A DNA stretch of 64,000 nucleotides from Scytonema sp045865695 (GCF_045865695.1 NZ_BAACAP010000249.1:62001-126000), one strand, 5' to 3'. Shown: positions 43,028-52,645, counted from the first letter of the stretch. Made by a program: numbers and translations. Notes: generated from the sequence alone by a model not told the origin.

Positions 43028-43430
43028 TGGTCAACTCGTTAAGTCAGGACATTGCTGAAAGTCTCAGCTAAACACTTCAATTAGCCAAGTTAGATAGATG
43101 CCTAGAATGTCACAAGTCAGATAAGCAGAGGTCAAAGGGCAGAAGAGAAAGATCTTGGGAGAGGAGTAAAATAGTAAGTTAAAAACGTCATTACATAATA
43201 CACTGTATGTGACTCAAGCTTTTTTAAGTTTTTTATAGAGTCGTCAGCCATTTTGAAAATCCTCACAATTTCCTCAACTTTTTCAGATAAGTTTAGAATG
43301 TGGATATTGTGCTATTTGGAAACATATTCAAGTTATATCTAAAATCGGGTTAGGATTATGAACAATCTTTTCTCTGAGATCTCTCCTTCATTTGTCATTA
43401 TTTTTTGGGAGGTTTAATAACCTCATCTTT

Positions 43431-43530
43431 GCTGTCTAGAAAATACAGCATTGGGCATTCGGAAAGAATTATTTTTATACTTGGTTGTGGGATTTTCCCG
43501 CAATTAGCTCTCTAGAAAATAGGGCGTAGG
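43431..43530. repeat. Dispersed repeat, copy 3 of 3
   Basis: It begins GCTGTCTAGAAAATACAGC and ends near CTCTCTAGAAAATAGGGCG. Between these lie CATTGGGCATTCGGAAAG, an AATTATTTTTATACTTGG core and GGGATTTTCCCGC. The same landmarks appear at 6240-6359 and, inverted, at 38640-38742. Confidence 0.5.
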
Positions 43531-43730
43531 TAGGGCTAAAGCCCACCAATATTGAATGGTAGGCTTTAGCCCTACCTACAAAAAAACTCAATATTCTTTA
43601 TAACCGAAAAAATACTTATTAAGTTATTTGAACTCAGTATAAACCTCACAAGTTCCTCACATCTATCATGTGAAATAAAGATGTTTGGATTTCATCCTTA
43701 TCTGATTGGTGAAAAATCTTATTACTGTAG

Positions 43731-43867
43731 GTAGGGTTATGCCGCACAAAAGCTTTATGTGGTGGGCAATGCCCAACGCCACTCCTAGTAGTCGCGGGGG
43801 AGCCCGCGCACGGAGGGTGGCTCCCCTACAGTACCTAAAATTGTTTATAAATGATTTAGGATTGCTA
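43731..43867. mobile_element. MITE copy with GC-rich insert (TAGCAATCC family)
   Basis: The right end ATGATTTAGGATTGCTA is clear and the interior has GTGGTGGGCAATGCCC. The left end is reduced to ATTACTGTAGGTAGGG. A GC-rich hairpin (GGGGGAGCCCGCGC with GGTGGCTCCCC) interrupts it, so this may be a composite of two repeats. Confidence 0.55.
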
Positions 43868-44163
43868 TAGTTATTATGAACTTAACAAAGAAATATGAGA
43901 AATTTGTGAGGAAATCAACAGATTGAGCAGATTCCGCTCGAGAAGACCTCTGGAGTTACACAGTTATGGGGCTTAAGTTACACTATTTGTGGCATAATGC
44001 TGCCCTATAATTACGAAGAAGCCCTGAGTCTTTACGTATCAAATACCCCACTTAATTCTTCTCGTTATAATTAGGCAAAAATTTGTTTATTTGATGTTAT
44101 GACTATCTAAGCAGCAAGCCACAAAAATATCTAGCGATAATACTGGCATCAATATCATTCTAT

Positions 44164-44190
44164 AAAATAAAAAAGCCCGAATACGGGCTT
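44164..44190 (-). terminator. Orphan rho-independent terminator
   Basis: Read on the minus strand, AAGCCCG-TATT-CGGGCTT is followed directly by TTTTTATTTTA. The form is textbook, but no gene is seen upstream on that strand for nearly 1 kb. It could end a small RNA starting somewhere between about 44210 and 44400, or be a relic. Confidence 0.65.
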
Positions 44191-44557
44191 CCAAAAGGGT
44201 ATCTACCACTAGTAATATAATACCTATTACTAGTTAAAGATAACTGTAGCAAAAAAATTACAGGATGGATAAGAGGTATTATTAACTTTTTTCAACTCAA
44301 AGCCGAAATTAATAAATCACCATAGGCTCACAAAATCCTCACATTCTGTCAGTAATCTAAAAATTAGAAAAAATACGTAACATATGATACTATGAGTAAA
44401 ATAATTAAGTTTAACTCATACCATTTTGGATATGTGGATTTTAGATTTTGGATTGAAAAAGCCTTGTGGTGCTTAATTTCACTCAACTCTCTGTTGCATT
44501 CTTTTTTCAAATTGGTATCAAACACTTTCTAAATACTACAGAACACTGAAAACATTG

Positions 44558-44650
44558 TTATTACTGTAGGGGGCGTTTCCAATTAAAAGTCTTAAATGGT
44601 GGGCGATCTCCTACCTACTACGTGTATTTCATAAATCAAATAGGATTGCT
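44558..44650. mobile_element. Degenerate MITE copy (TAGCAATCC family)
   Basis: The right end ATAAATCAAATAGGATTGCT is well preserved; the left end is only TTATTACTGTAGGGG. The interior palindrome is diverged (GTGGGCGATCTCCTACC). Confidence 0.5.
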
Positions 44651-44845
44651 TAGATATCTTAAATACTTACAAATTGCATCCAAATAAAGTGCGTTCGCTA
44701 GATGAAATAGTTACTTTCATCAAAAAAATATGAATTAGACATAGGCGTGGAAAAGATGTAAGGGCGCAATGCCTTGCGCCCCTACCAAGAGTTTCGGGTA
44801 ATGCATAATTAATTTCTGGAGATGTCTATTAAATCAGGGGCATAG

Positions 44846-44956
44846 GAATATTGCGGTGAGCGAATTGAAGCGATGGAAGCACTTACTGCTCAGGGATATC
44901 CTGTCCTTAGCCGAGGGATTCGGTTTTATAAGGTGTACGAGGGTTCAGGAATATAA
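44846..44956 (+). pseudogene. Possible C-terminal gene remnant (36 codons)
   Basis: The frame reads EYCGERIEAMEALTAQGYPV then LSRGIRFYKVYEGSGI, stop. The composition looks protein-like and it follows a stop with no start of its own. I do not recognise the family. It lies 200 bases before the TonB receptor remnant and may have been part of an iron-transport locus. Confidence 0.3.
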
Positions 44957-45157
44957 AGCAGATTAGCAAAATTCCGGATCATATTGATATTTCTTCTCAA
45001 GAAACTCTCAAAAATAATGCGAATTTTTTTAAGTTAATAGTATTGTAATTATGATTAATTTTCCTATTTACGTTTCTAAGAAAATAACGGTTTTTGCATC
45101 AAAAAGCCGCAAACTTAGGGTGTTTAGGATAAACCTGGATGTCATGTATATGAAATT

Positions 45158-46532
45158 ATGGATAAATACTTTTGTCAATTTGTATCGATTGCTAGCTCTG
45201 TCATGCTATTAACAGCACAACCACTAAAGGCACAAGAGATTGCTGTAACTCAAGTGAGACTGCAAAAGACAGACTCAGGTATTGAGTTAATTCTACAAAC
45301 TCCAAAACCAGAACTATTGCGAGTAAATAGCAAAACTGATGGCAATACATATATCGCTGATATTCCGAATGCTCAACTGCGTCTCTCATCTGGTAGTGTA
45401 TTTCGCCAAGAAAACCCAGTTTCAGGAATCAGTGCGATCGCCGTTACTAATCAAGATGCCAATAGTATCCGCGTCACTGCGATCGGTGAAGCAAGTGTAC
45501 CAAAAATTGAGTTATTTGATAGTGACGAAGGTTTGATTCTGGGTATTACATCAGCTACATCCTCTGCACAAAACCCAACAACTAGCCCATCTCAGGCAGA
45601 TACAGCCCCTACACAAAACCCAACTCCTAACCTATCTCAGTCCACTGAAACTCAGCCTAGTACACCATCACCTGAAGCTGGTGAGCCAATTGAGTTATTA
45701 GTCACTGGGGAGCAAGACGGTTACATTATCCCTAGTGCCTCAACTGCAACTAAAACAGACACATCACTACGAGACATTCCCCAATCGATTCAAGTCATCC
45801 CCAGACAAGTATTAGAAGACCAGAAGGTAACTCGACTGAGAGATGTGCTGCAAAATGTCAGTGGCATTACCTTAGATGGTAATTACGGCGGGACTGGTAG
45901 TGGTTCGTTAATTATTCGTGGCTTTTCCCAAGACACCATTTTTAAAGATGGGTTCCGTAATTAGGTATTAAAGGCGATTTCCTCAATAGCAAACTTTCAA
46001 CCACACTAGCAGCCTATCAAATTACTAAAGAGAATGTCTTAACTCCCGATCCCCTAGACCCTAGTAACTTTTCTGTACAGACGAACAACGCAGTCGCGGT
46101 ATTGAACTAGATGTCATTGGGCAGATTCTTCCTGGGTGGAATATTATCGCCTCCTATGCTCATATTGATGCCAAAGTCACCAAAGATAACGACTTGCCCA
46201 TAGGAAGTAGGTTGGCTAACGTTGCTCCTAATACTGCCAGCTTATGGACAACTTACGAACTTCAAGAAGGCAATCTGAAAGGCTTAGGCTTTGGTCTAGG
46301 AGTATTCTTTGCCGATGATAGACCCGGATATAGTTACGAGCCGCCAGAATTTAAACTACCTAGTTATACGCGAGTTGATGCAGCAGTTTCCTACAAACGC
46401 GACAACTGGAAAATAGGCTTGAATGTGAGGAATTTGTTTGATAAAAAATACTACGAAACGCATCAAGGCTCTGACATTGTGTATCCTGGTGCTCCGTTCA
46501 CAGTAATTGGATCGTTTTCTATCAACTTCTGA
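45158..46532 (+). pseudogene. AMIN-domain TonB-dependent siderophore receptor, broken
   Basis: The first 268 codons are intact. They give a signal peptide ending LKAQ, an AMIN domain (about 26-130), a Pro/Thr linker and the TonB plug (LRDIPQSIQVIPRQVLEDQK, then SGSLIIRGFSQDTIFKDGFR). A TAG then falls just where a deletion has removed several hundred codons. The frame downstream resumes GIKGDFLNSKLSTTLAAYQI, shifts frame at about 46080 before RGIELDVIG, and ends with the normal barrel terminus LNVRNLFDKKYYETHQ and VIGSFSINF. Full receivers of this type are over 800 residues. The outer-membrane barrel cannot form. It once imported an iron chelate. Confidence 0.9.
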
Positions 46533-46739
46533 TTTGGTTTGAGGTAGGATAATTTGCCACGAACAAGAAAAAGCTGTACATCCGTCTTGCTTGACTACTG
46601 GTATAATGTATAATTAAGCCAATGAATATCGTTATTATACTAGAAACTTTTTAGACTTTACTTTTGAAATCTTAAAATATAGAAAATAATAGATAGTAAG
46701 TCAAACACTGTTTTGAGTGCTAAATTTCTTTGGAAAAAT

Positions 46740-49700
46740 ATGACTTATCCCTTCCTGGAACGCTTGCATAGTCCCGATCGCCCTGTTATCGTCTTTGACG
46801 GAGCAATGGGAACTAACTTGCAAACCCAAAACCTCACTGCGGAGGACTTTGGCGGTGCTGAATATGAAGGTTGTAACGAGTACCTCGTTTTTACAAAACC
46901 AGAAGCAGTGGCAAAAGTTCATCGTGACTTTCTTGCAGCTGGTGCGGACGTAATTGAAACAGATACCTTTGGCGGTACTTCTATTGTTTTGGCAGAATAC
47001 GACTTGGCTCCTAAGGCGTATGAACTGAGCAAAGCAGCAGCAGAACTCGCAAAGAGTGTGGCGGCAGAATTTTCTACCCCTGAAAAACCTCGCTTTGTCG
47101 CCGGTTCCATCGGTCCAACGACCAAACTGCCAACTTTAGGGCATATCGATTTTGATACCATGAAAGCTGCTTTTGCCGAACAAGCAGAAGGGCTATTTGA
47201 TGGTGGGGTCGATCTGTTTATTGTTGAAACTTGCCAAGACGTACTGCAAATTAAAGCGGCGCTGAATGGTATTGAAGAAGTTTTTGCCAAGAAAGGCGAT
47301 CGCCGTCCATTGATGGTGTCCGTTACCATGGAATCCATGGGTACTATGTTGGTAGGAACGGAAATCAACGCCGTACTCACCATTTTAGAACCTTACCCAA
47401 TTGACATTCTTGGTTTGAACTGTGCCACAGGACCAGACTTGATGAAACCGCATATCAAGTATCTATCGGAACATTCACCGTTTGTTGTTTCTTGTATTCC
47501 GAATGCTGGTTTGCCTGAGAATGTTGGCGGTCAAGCTCATTACCGTCTAACACCTGTAGAATTACGGATGGCCTTGATGAATTTTGTTGAAGATTTGGGT
47601 GTCCAAGCGATCGGGGGTTGCTGTGGGACACGTCCAGAACACATTCAACAATTAGCAGAAATAGCCAAAGACTTAAAGCCAAAGGTCAGACATCCTAAGT
47701 CAGAACCAGCAGCAGCGTCAATTTACAGCACTCAAAACTACACTCAAGATAATTCTTTCTTGATTGTTGGCGAACGACTCAACGCAAGTGGTTCCAAAAA
47801 GTGTCGCGAATTACTAAATGCCGAAGATTGGGACGGTTTGGTTTCAATGGCAAAAGCGCAAGTCAAAGAAGGCGCACACATTCTTGATGTTAACGTTGAT
47901 TACGTGGGACGCGATGGCGTGCGCGATATGCACGAGTTAGTCTCGCGATTGGTGAATAATGTGACATTGCCATTGATGCTTGATTCCACTGAATGGGAAA
48001 AGATGGAAGCAGGGTTAAAAGTGGCTGGTGGTAAATGTCTGTTGAACTCTACTAACTACGAAGATGGAGAACCTCGTTTTCTAAAGGTGTTGGAACTGGC
48101 GAAAAAATATGGTGCGGGTGTTGTTATCGGTACAATTGATGAAGAAGGAATGGCGCGAACAGCAGATAAAAAGTTTGCGATCGCCCAACGTGCCTACCGT
48201 CAAGCTGTAGAATATGGGATTTCTGCACATGAAATATTTTTTGATACTTTAGCTCTCCCAATTTCTACTGGTATCGAAGAAGACCGCGAAAACGGCAAGG
48301 CGACCATTGAAGCCATTCGCCGCATCCGTCAAGAATTGCCTGGCTCTCATGTCATTTTAGGTGTTTCCAACATCTCCTTTGGTTTAAACCCTGCTGCGCG
48401 AATTGTATTGAACTCAATGTTTCTACACGAGGCGATGGCAGTTGGAATGGATGCAGCGATCGTCAGTGCTAGTAAAATTTTACCTCTAGCAAAAATTGAA
48501 GAACGTCATCAAGAAATTTGCCGCAAGTTGATTTATGATGAGCGAACTTTTGAGGGAGATGTTTGCACTTACGATCCTTTAGCAGAACTCACAACACTGT
48601 TTGAAGGAGTCACAACAAAACGCGCCAAAGGCGTTGATGAAAGTCTACCCGTTGAAGAACGTCTCAAGCGCCATATTATTGATGGGGAACGTATTGGTTT
48701 AGAGAAGAACCTAGCAAAAGCTTTAGAAAACTATCCTCCTTTGGATATTATCAACACCATTTTGCTAGATGGCATGAAAGTGGTTGGCGATTTGTTTGCT
48801 TCCGGACAAATGCAGTTACCCTTTGTACTGCAATCGGCTGAAACCATGAAAGCAGCAGTTGCTTATCTCGAACCGCTTATGGAAAAGTCAGAAGCAGGTA
48901 ATAATGCCAAGGGTAAATTTATCATCGCGACAGTGAAGGGAGATGTTCACGACATTGGGAAAAACTTGGTAGATATCATTTTGTCCAATAACGGTTACAA
49001 GGTGATTAACTTAGGAATTAAGCAGCCAGTGGAAAATATCATTGAAGCATACAAAAAGCACAAAGCTGATTGTATTGCTATGAGTGGTTTGTTGGTGAAA
49101 TCGACTGCATTCATGAAAGAAAACTTGGAAGTTTTCAATGAAAAAGGAATTACGGTTCCTGTCATTTTGGGTGGTGCAGCGCTAACTCCTAAGTTTGTCT
49201 ATGAAGATTGCCAAAATGCTTACAAAGGTCGAGTGGTTTATGGCAAAGACGCATTTTCTGACTTAAATTTCATGGATAAATTAATGCCTGCTAAATCTGG
49301 TGGGCATTGGAACGATCTGCAAGGGTTTTCAGGTGAATTTGCTGAAGCTGCCGAAATATCAAAAAATGGTCATAAAGTTTCAGGAGAGAAAGCAGTTAAA
49401 GAAAAAGCACCTGCTGAACCAAAAGAAGTTGATACCAGACGTTCTGAAGCAGTAGAGGTGGATATCAAACGTCCAACTCCGCCTTTTTGGGGAACAAAGA
49501 TTTTTCAACCTAAGGATATTCCTTTGGAGGAAGTTTTCTGGTATTTAGATTTACAGGCTTTGATTGCAGGACAATGGCAGTTCCGCAAGCCAAAGGAGCA
49601 ATCTAAAGAGGAGTATCAAGCTTTCTTGGATGGGAAGGTTTATCCAATTTTGGAGGAGTGGAAGCAGCGAGTTATTCAAGAAAATTTACTGCATCCGCAA

Positions 49701-50348
49701 GTAGTTTACGGTTATTTTCCTTGTCAGTCTGAGGGAAATACTCTGTATCTTTACGATCCAAATGACGTTGATAAATTAAATGACGGGCAAGATGCCCATC
49801 CCACAAAGCAAGATGCCCATCCCACAAAGCAAGATGCCCATCCCACAAAGACAGTAGCTCAGTTTGAGTTTCCAAGGCAGAAGTCTGTAAGGAGATTGTG
49901 TATTGCGGATTTCTTTGCACCGAAGGAATCCGGAACAATTGATGTGTTTCCAATGCAAGCAGTGACTGTTGGGCATATTGCTACTGAGTTTGCTCAAAAG
50001 TTATTTGCTAATAATCAATACACAGACTACCTGTATTTTCACGGTTTAGCCGTGCAGGTAGCAGAAGCACTTGCTGAATGGTCTCATGCTCGTATTCGGC
50101 GCGAATTAGGCTTTGGTGCTGAGGAACCGGATAATATTCGGGATGTTTTGGCACAGCGTTACCAAGGTTCGCGGTATAGTTTTGGGTATCCGGCTTGTCC
50201 GAATATTCAAGATCAGTACAAGCAACTGGAGTTGTTGGGATGCGATCGCATTAACTTGTATATGGATGAAAGCGAACAGCTTTATCCGGAACAGTCTACA
50301 ACAGCGATTATTACCTATCACCCTGTAGCTAAGTACTTTAGCGCTTAG
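46740..50348 (+). CDS. metH: Cobalamin-dependent methionine synthase
   Basis: The 1202-residue enzyme moves a methyl group from methyltetrahydrofolate to homocysteine through cobalamin. I start at MTYPFLERLHSPDRPVIVFD; a TTG nine codons earlier is less likely. The homocysteine domain binds zinc through Cys228, Cys294 and Cys295 (in GGCCGTRPEH). The folate domain follows (about 345-620, GERLNASGSKKCRELL). The B12 domain has His737 in KGDVHDIGKNLV. The C-terminal reactivation domain binds AdoMet. Length is close to E. coli MetH. Three tandem QDAHPTK units (about residues 1017-1037) in the reactivation domain derive from a non-coding repeat. I see no cobalamin riboswitch in the leader. Confidence 0.96.
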   Translation: MTYPFLERLHSPDRPVIVFDGAMGTNLQTQNLTAEDFGGAEYEGCNEYLVFTKPEAVAKVHRDFLAAGADVIETDTFGGTSIVLAEYDLAPKAYELSKAAAELAKSVAAEFSTPEKPRFVAGSIGPTTKLPTLGHIDFDTMKAAFAEQAEGLFDGGVDLFIVETCQDVLQIKAALNGIEEVFAKKGDRRPLMVSVTMESMGTMLVGTEINAVLTILEPYPIDILGLNCATGPDLMKPHIKYLSEHSPFVVSCIPNAGLPENVGGQAHYRLTPVELRMALMNFVEDLGVQAIGGCCGTRPEHIQQLAEIAKDLKPKVRHPKSEPAAASIYSTQNYTQDNSFLIVGERLNASGSKKCRELLNAEDWDGLVSMAKAQVKEGAHILDVNVDYVGRDGVRDMHELVSRLVNNVTLPLMLDSTEWEKMEAGLKVAGGKCLLNSTNYEDGEPRFLKVLELAKKYGAGVVIGTIDEEGMARTADKKFAIAQRAYRQAVEYGISAHEIFFDTLALPISTGIEEDRENGKATIEAIRRIRQELPGSHVILGVSNISFGLNPAARIVLNSMFLHEAMAVGMDAAIVSASKILPLAKIEERHQEICRKLIYDERTFEGDVCTYDPLAELTTLFEGVTTKRAKGVDESLPVEERLKRHIIDGERIGLEKNLAKALENYPPLDIINTILLDGMKVVGDLFASGQMQLPFVLQSAETMKAAVAYLEPLMEKSEAGNNAKGKFIIATVKGDVHDIGKNLVDIILSNNGYKVINLGIKQPVENIIEAYKKHKADCIAMSGLLVKSTAFMKENLEVFNEKGITVPVILGGAALTPKFVYEDCQNAYKGRVVYGKDAFSDLNFMDKLMPAKSGGHWNDLQGFSGEFAEAAEISKNGHKVSGEKAVKEKAPAEPKEVDTRRSEAVEVDIKRPTPPFWGTKIFQPKDIPLEEVFWYLDLQALIAGQWQFRKPKEQSKEEYQAFLDGKVYPILEEWKQRVIQENLLHPQVVYGYFPCQSEGNTLYLYDPNDVDKLNDGQDAHPTKQDAHPTKQDAHPTKTVAQFEFPRQKSVRRLCIADFFAPKESGTIDVFPMQAVTVGHIATEFAQKLFANNQYTDYLYFHGLAVQVAEALAEWSHARIRRELGFGAEEPDNIRDVLAQRYQGSRYSFGYPACPNIQDQYKQLELLGCDRINLYMDESEQLYPEQSTTAIITYHPVAKYFSA
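49788..49850. repeat. Three perfect 21-bp tandem repeats inside metH
   Basis: CAAGATGCCCATCCCACAAAG is present three times without a mismatch, encoding QDAHPTK each time. The unit resembles part of the GC-rich intergenic repeats near 2340-2358 and 62825-62850 (GACGCCCATCCCACAAGATG and its complement). Confidence 0.9.
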
Positions 50349-50350
50349 TA

Positions 50351-50388
50351 AATTTTCCCCTTTTCCTAATACGGAGAAGGGGAAATTA
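50351..50388 (+). terminator. Probable metH terminator
   Basis: AATTTTCCCCTT pairs with AAGGGGAAATT, with an inner TTCC/GGAG extension, two bases after the metH stop. There is no long T-run on the plus strand. Confidence 0.55.
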
Positions 50389-50492
50389 ATCAATTGTATG
50401 AGACAAGAGAAGGCGCGGAAGGAAAAAGTGTAAAGAGTTATAGTAACGTCATTCGTCTAAAATAGTTCAATAGAAAAAGTTCAAGGAAACTA

Positions 50493-51005
50493 TTGGATAC
50501 TGAAAAATCAAAGCTAGAATTTTCTGGCGCAGGAGGTAATTGGTCAGTTATTGATGAAGTGAACGATCCTAGAGTTATTCAACAGAAAGATCGTGTCTCT
50601 TGTGGTCCTGCTTGTGCAGAAATGGTGATGAAAACTGTTGGGATCGAAGATATTAGTCAGGAAGTAATTGCTTCAGTTTCTGGAACTCCTGTTAACGTAT
50701 ATAATTTAGTGGAAGCAATCAACCAACTGGATGCTCAAGGATCGAGACAATGGTTTGGTGGTGGCTTAGATATTCCTGGAGCAAATGATGCAGAACTACT
50801 AGAAGTACTCATGTCCACTGGAGTATGGATAGCAGAGTTTCGAGAGGTAGGAGCGCGTCTAGGTCATTTAGTTGTCGTTGATGGTTACGACGCTTTTGAC
50901 AGACTCTATATTCGCGCTCCTTGGAATCAAACAAAGTATAAAATGGAAAAAGACACCTTTTTGCAGTTTTGGACACTGCAAGGCATATATCTTAAAAAAT
51001 TATGA
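50493..51005 (+). CDS. Papain-like (C39-like) cysteine protease
   Basis: The 170-residue protein starts at TTG with AAGGA five bases upstream. Its core fits papain-like C39 peptidases: a glutamine in VIQQKDRVSCGPACAEM and the nucleophile Cys37, His125 in ARLGHLVVVDGYDAF and a following Asp130 or Asp137. No signal peptide or second domain is present. Such proteases process leader peptides or act as effectors. The next gene overlaps its stop (TTATGA), so they are translationally coupled, and an immunity-like gene and a toxin-like fragment lie just beyond. I infer a role in a contact or secretion toxin cassette, without proof. Confidence 0.7.
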   Translation: MDTEKSKLEFSGAGGNWSVIDEVNDPRVIQQKDRVSCGPACAEMVMKTVGIEDISQEVIASVSGTPVNVYNLVEAINQLDAQGSRQWFGGGLDIPGANDAELLEVLMSTGVWIAEFREVGARLGHLVVVDGYDAFDRLYIRAPWNQTKYKMEKDTFLQFWTLQGIYLKKL

Positions 51006-51346
51006 AAACTCAAGTTTTAAATATTCAACCAAATGCTGATACAAACTCCCTAAAGGTTTTTATGTCAGTTGGTGATGAACAGCATCAGTTCACATTTTCA
51101 AGACGGTTCGACCAGATTGGAAATCACCAAGTGCAAATTATAACTCCGGAGCACCAGTTTGGAGATACTTTTAAATTCAACCAACAAATCACTGATGAAG
51201 TTATGAAAATTGTCCGTCAGTTTTTTAAGGGTGACAAGTTGATTCTTCCTCAAGATGTTGGTGATTTTGGGACTCCCGAAAAAGCATTAGCGTTACAAAA
51301 ACCTTTTAATCCTGTGTTAAGCGGTCGGTGTTCTGCTGAACTTTAA
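51002..51346 (+). CDS. Unrecognised protein coupled to the papain-like protease
   Basis: The 114-residue protein overlaps the protease stop by four bases, so the two are made together. It appears mixed alpha/beta (TNSLKVFMSVGDEQHQFTFS, DEVMKIVRQFFKGDKLILPQ), without membrane segment, cysteine-rich site or known motif. Coupling and size would suit an inhibitor, immunity protein or substrate of the protease. The final residues NPVLSGRCSAEL lead into a toxin-like fragment in another frame, so the C-terminus could reflect an old fusion. Confidence 0.6.
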   Translation: MKTQVLNIQPNADTNSLKVFMSVGDEQHQFTFSRRFDQIGNHQVQIITPEHQFGDTFKFNQQITDEVMKIVRQFFKGDKLILPQDVGDFGTPEKALALQKPFNPVLSGRCSAEL

Positions 51347-51351
51347 ACTAA

Positions 51352-51729
51352 AATTCGGTACTACCTTTAAAACCAAGGCTCTCAGGCAGAAGCCAAACTT
51401 GTATCAAACATAACCCAGATAAAATTGTTTTAATTGCTAAACAATCAAACGGCAAAATCGTATTTTTAGAAGAAGGAAATTCGGAATCAGGACTTCAACA
51501 CATATTGGAAGAACATTATTTGCAGTTTACGCAACAGGGAATCGAATTAGACCAAATACCAGATGCGGTAATTACAGCCGTTACTGAAGGTAAAATTATT
51601 GGGTATCAAGGAAAAAGAAAAACTCGCGCTATTTATGAAATCACTTTTAATGGCAAAACACAATACATTGCTGTAACCATAAGCAATAATGGTTATATCG
51701 TTGGTGCAAACCCTAGAACTTCCCCATAA
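51352..51729 (+). pseudogene. C-terminal toxin-domain fragment (BECR/RNase-like), no proper start
   Basis: The frame is open for 125 codons but has no ATG or GTG; the only late start is a TTG at 51505. It reads DKIVLIAKQSNGKIVFLEEG, LQHILEEHYLQF, AVTEGKIIGYQGKRKTRAIY and ends YIVGANPRTSP. The pattern of a histidine-containing helix, an ITAVTEGKI strand-helix and a terminal YIV-NPR strand resembles BECR-type RNase toxin domains at the ends of polymorphic toxins. It is probably an orphan toxin tip left by recombination, next to a candidate immunity gene. Confidence 0.5.
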
Positions 51730-51747
51730 CTCGTTGAAAAAGTGAGT

Positions 51748-52032
51748 ATGTCAGAAAAAATCAAACTCATGGCTGATTATGGATGCTACCCTCTATGGTG
51801 GGCTTCTGATAAAGCTGGTGACATTGACCCAGCAACACTGTCCTTAAGTCAAGAGACTATTATCCGTTTGGAAAAATGGGCTGAGGTTTACGACGCAAAG
51901 TTGAACTGGGACGATCCGGCTTCATCTGGTTTCCCAAGTTTTGAAGTAAGAGATGCTTTTGAAGAAGAAGGAATTAGTCTGTGGAAACAGTTGCAACAGG
52001 AACTTGCACCTAATTATGAAGTTGTCTATTGA
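51748..52032 (+). CDS. Probable immunity protein (94 aa)
   Basis: I start at MSEKIKLMADYGCYPLWW; a GTG two codons earlier is possible. The small acidic protein (SLSQETIIRLEKWAEVYDAK, FEVRDAFEEEGISLWKQLQQ) has no membrane segment. It follows a toxin-domain fragment by 18 bases on the same strand, the classic arrangement of a polymorphic-toxin immunity gene, and acidic character suits binding a basic RNase. The last 13 codons and the following 60 bases exist again at 53802-53908, so the locus was partly duplicated. Confidence 0.62.
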   Translation: MSEKIKLMADYGCYPLWWASDKAGDIDPATLSLSQETIIRLEKWAEVYDAKLNWDDPASSGFPSFEVRDAFEEEGISLWKQLQQELAPNYEVVY

Positions 52033-52193
52033 GCGCGATCGCTATCGCAAAATTGTAAATCATCCCAATGAATTAGAAGTTTTGCTTTGATAAAGCATAG
52101 CGTCCCAACTTTACTGCTACAACCATTGGTAGTTGATAGCTGTAGGACTGGTTAAGTATAACCATCATCCAAAAAAAAGAATCTCTTCCGGCT

Positions 52194-52466
52194 TTAGCCA
52201 AGGGAATCGTGAAATTCATCTCCTGGTTGTGGTGGTTCACCGTCAGGACGATTTAAAATCCGATGGAAAACAGTAAAGTCAGCTTTTTTATTACACTCAA
52301 GGAAAAACTCAGATGTTTTCATAACTGAAACTTTTTCTGCTACCGCAGTTGTGATGAATTGATTGACACTGATACCATATCGAGCTGCTAAACGTTCAAC
52401 CTCTGTCTTCAAAGAACGTGGTAGCCTTAAAGCATAATTTGCAGTAGTATTTTTTAATTCTTTCAT
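52194..52466 (-). CDS. Ribbon-helix-helix-type antitoxin-like protein
   Basis: The 90-residue protein contains YALRLPRSLKTEVERLAARY and GISVNQFITTAVAEKVS, a ribbon-helix-helix DNA-binding pattern typical of HicB-like and other antitoxins. The second half (EFFLECNKKADFTVFHRILN, then GEPPQPGDEF) is a tail often seen in cyanobacterial members. No toxin partner is visible next to it. Its ATG overlaps the stop of the Uma2 fragment upstream (ATGA), which may drive its translation. Confidence 0.72.
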   Translation of the reverse strand: MKELKNTTANYALRLPRSLKTEVERLAARYGISVNQFITTAVAEKVSVMKTSEFFLECNKKADFTVFHRILNRPDGEPPQPGDEFHDSLG

Positions 52467-52645
52467 ACATTTGCGGCTGCTATAAATGGAAGTGTCAGCA
52501 CTGGGTTAGTGTAGAGTGGTTCTACCAGCAACCGTTGTTGCTTTTCACTTTGAAAGTTATCCACTGGTTTGTCATCCTCGATTTCCAGTTGGCTAATGTC
52601 GGGGATAGCAATTTCCTGTGTCTCTAGAAGTTGCTGTTCGGACAT
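52463..52645 (-). pseudogene. Uma2 (DUF820) N-terminal remnant B
   Basis: The 60-codon frame MSEQQLLETQEIAIPDISQL, then VDNFQSEKQQRLLVEPLYTN and PFIAAANV is the N-terminus of the same Uma2-type protein as the remnant at 31682. It stops right after AANV at a TGA that overlaps the antitoxin-like gene. The nuclease core of Uma2 proteins lies further on and is missing. It may survive only as a leader for the downstream gene. Confidence 0.72.

Larger units (their letters stand above)
43028..45157. other. 2.1-kb region without an intact gene, rich in repeats
   Basis: Between the photosensor operon and the TonB receptor remnant no complete gene is visible on either strand. The stretch carries a dispersed repeat (43431-43530), two MITE copies (43731-43867, 44558-44650), an orphan minus-strand terminator (44164-44188), a TTTTAGATTTTGG repeat (about 44424-44460) and a short coding-like remnant (44846-44956). 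A GC-rich insert (GTCGCGGGGGAGCCCGCGC, near 43790) lies inside the first MITE copy. The region looks like a graveyard of former genes. Confidence 0.6.

Noticed and set aside
46533..46739. Cobalamin riboswitch before metH
   Set aside because: I see no B12-box-like sequence or the expected long structured leader in these 200 bases.
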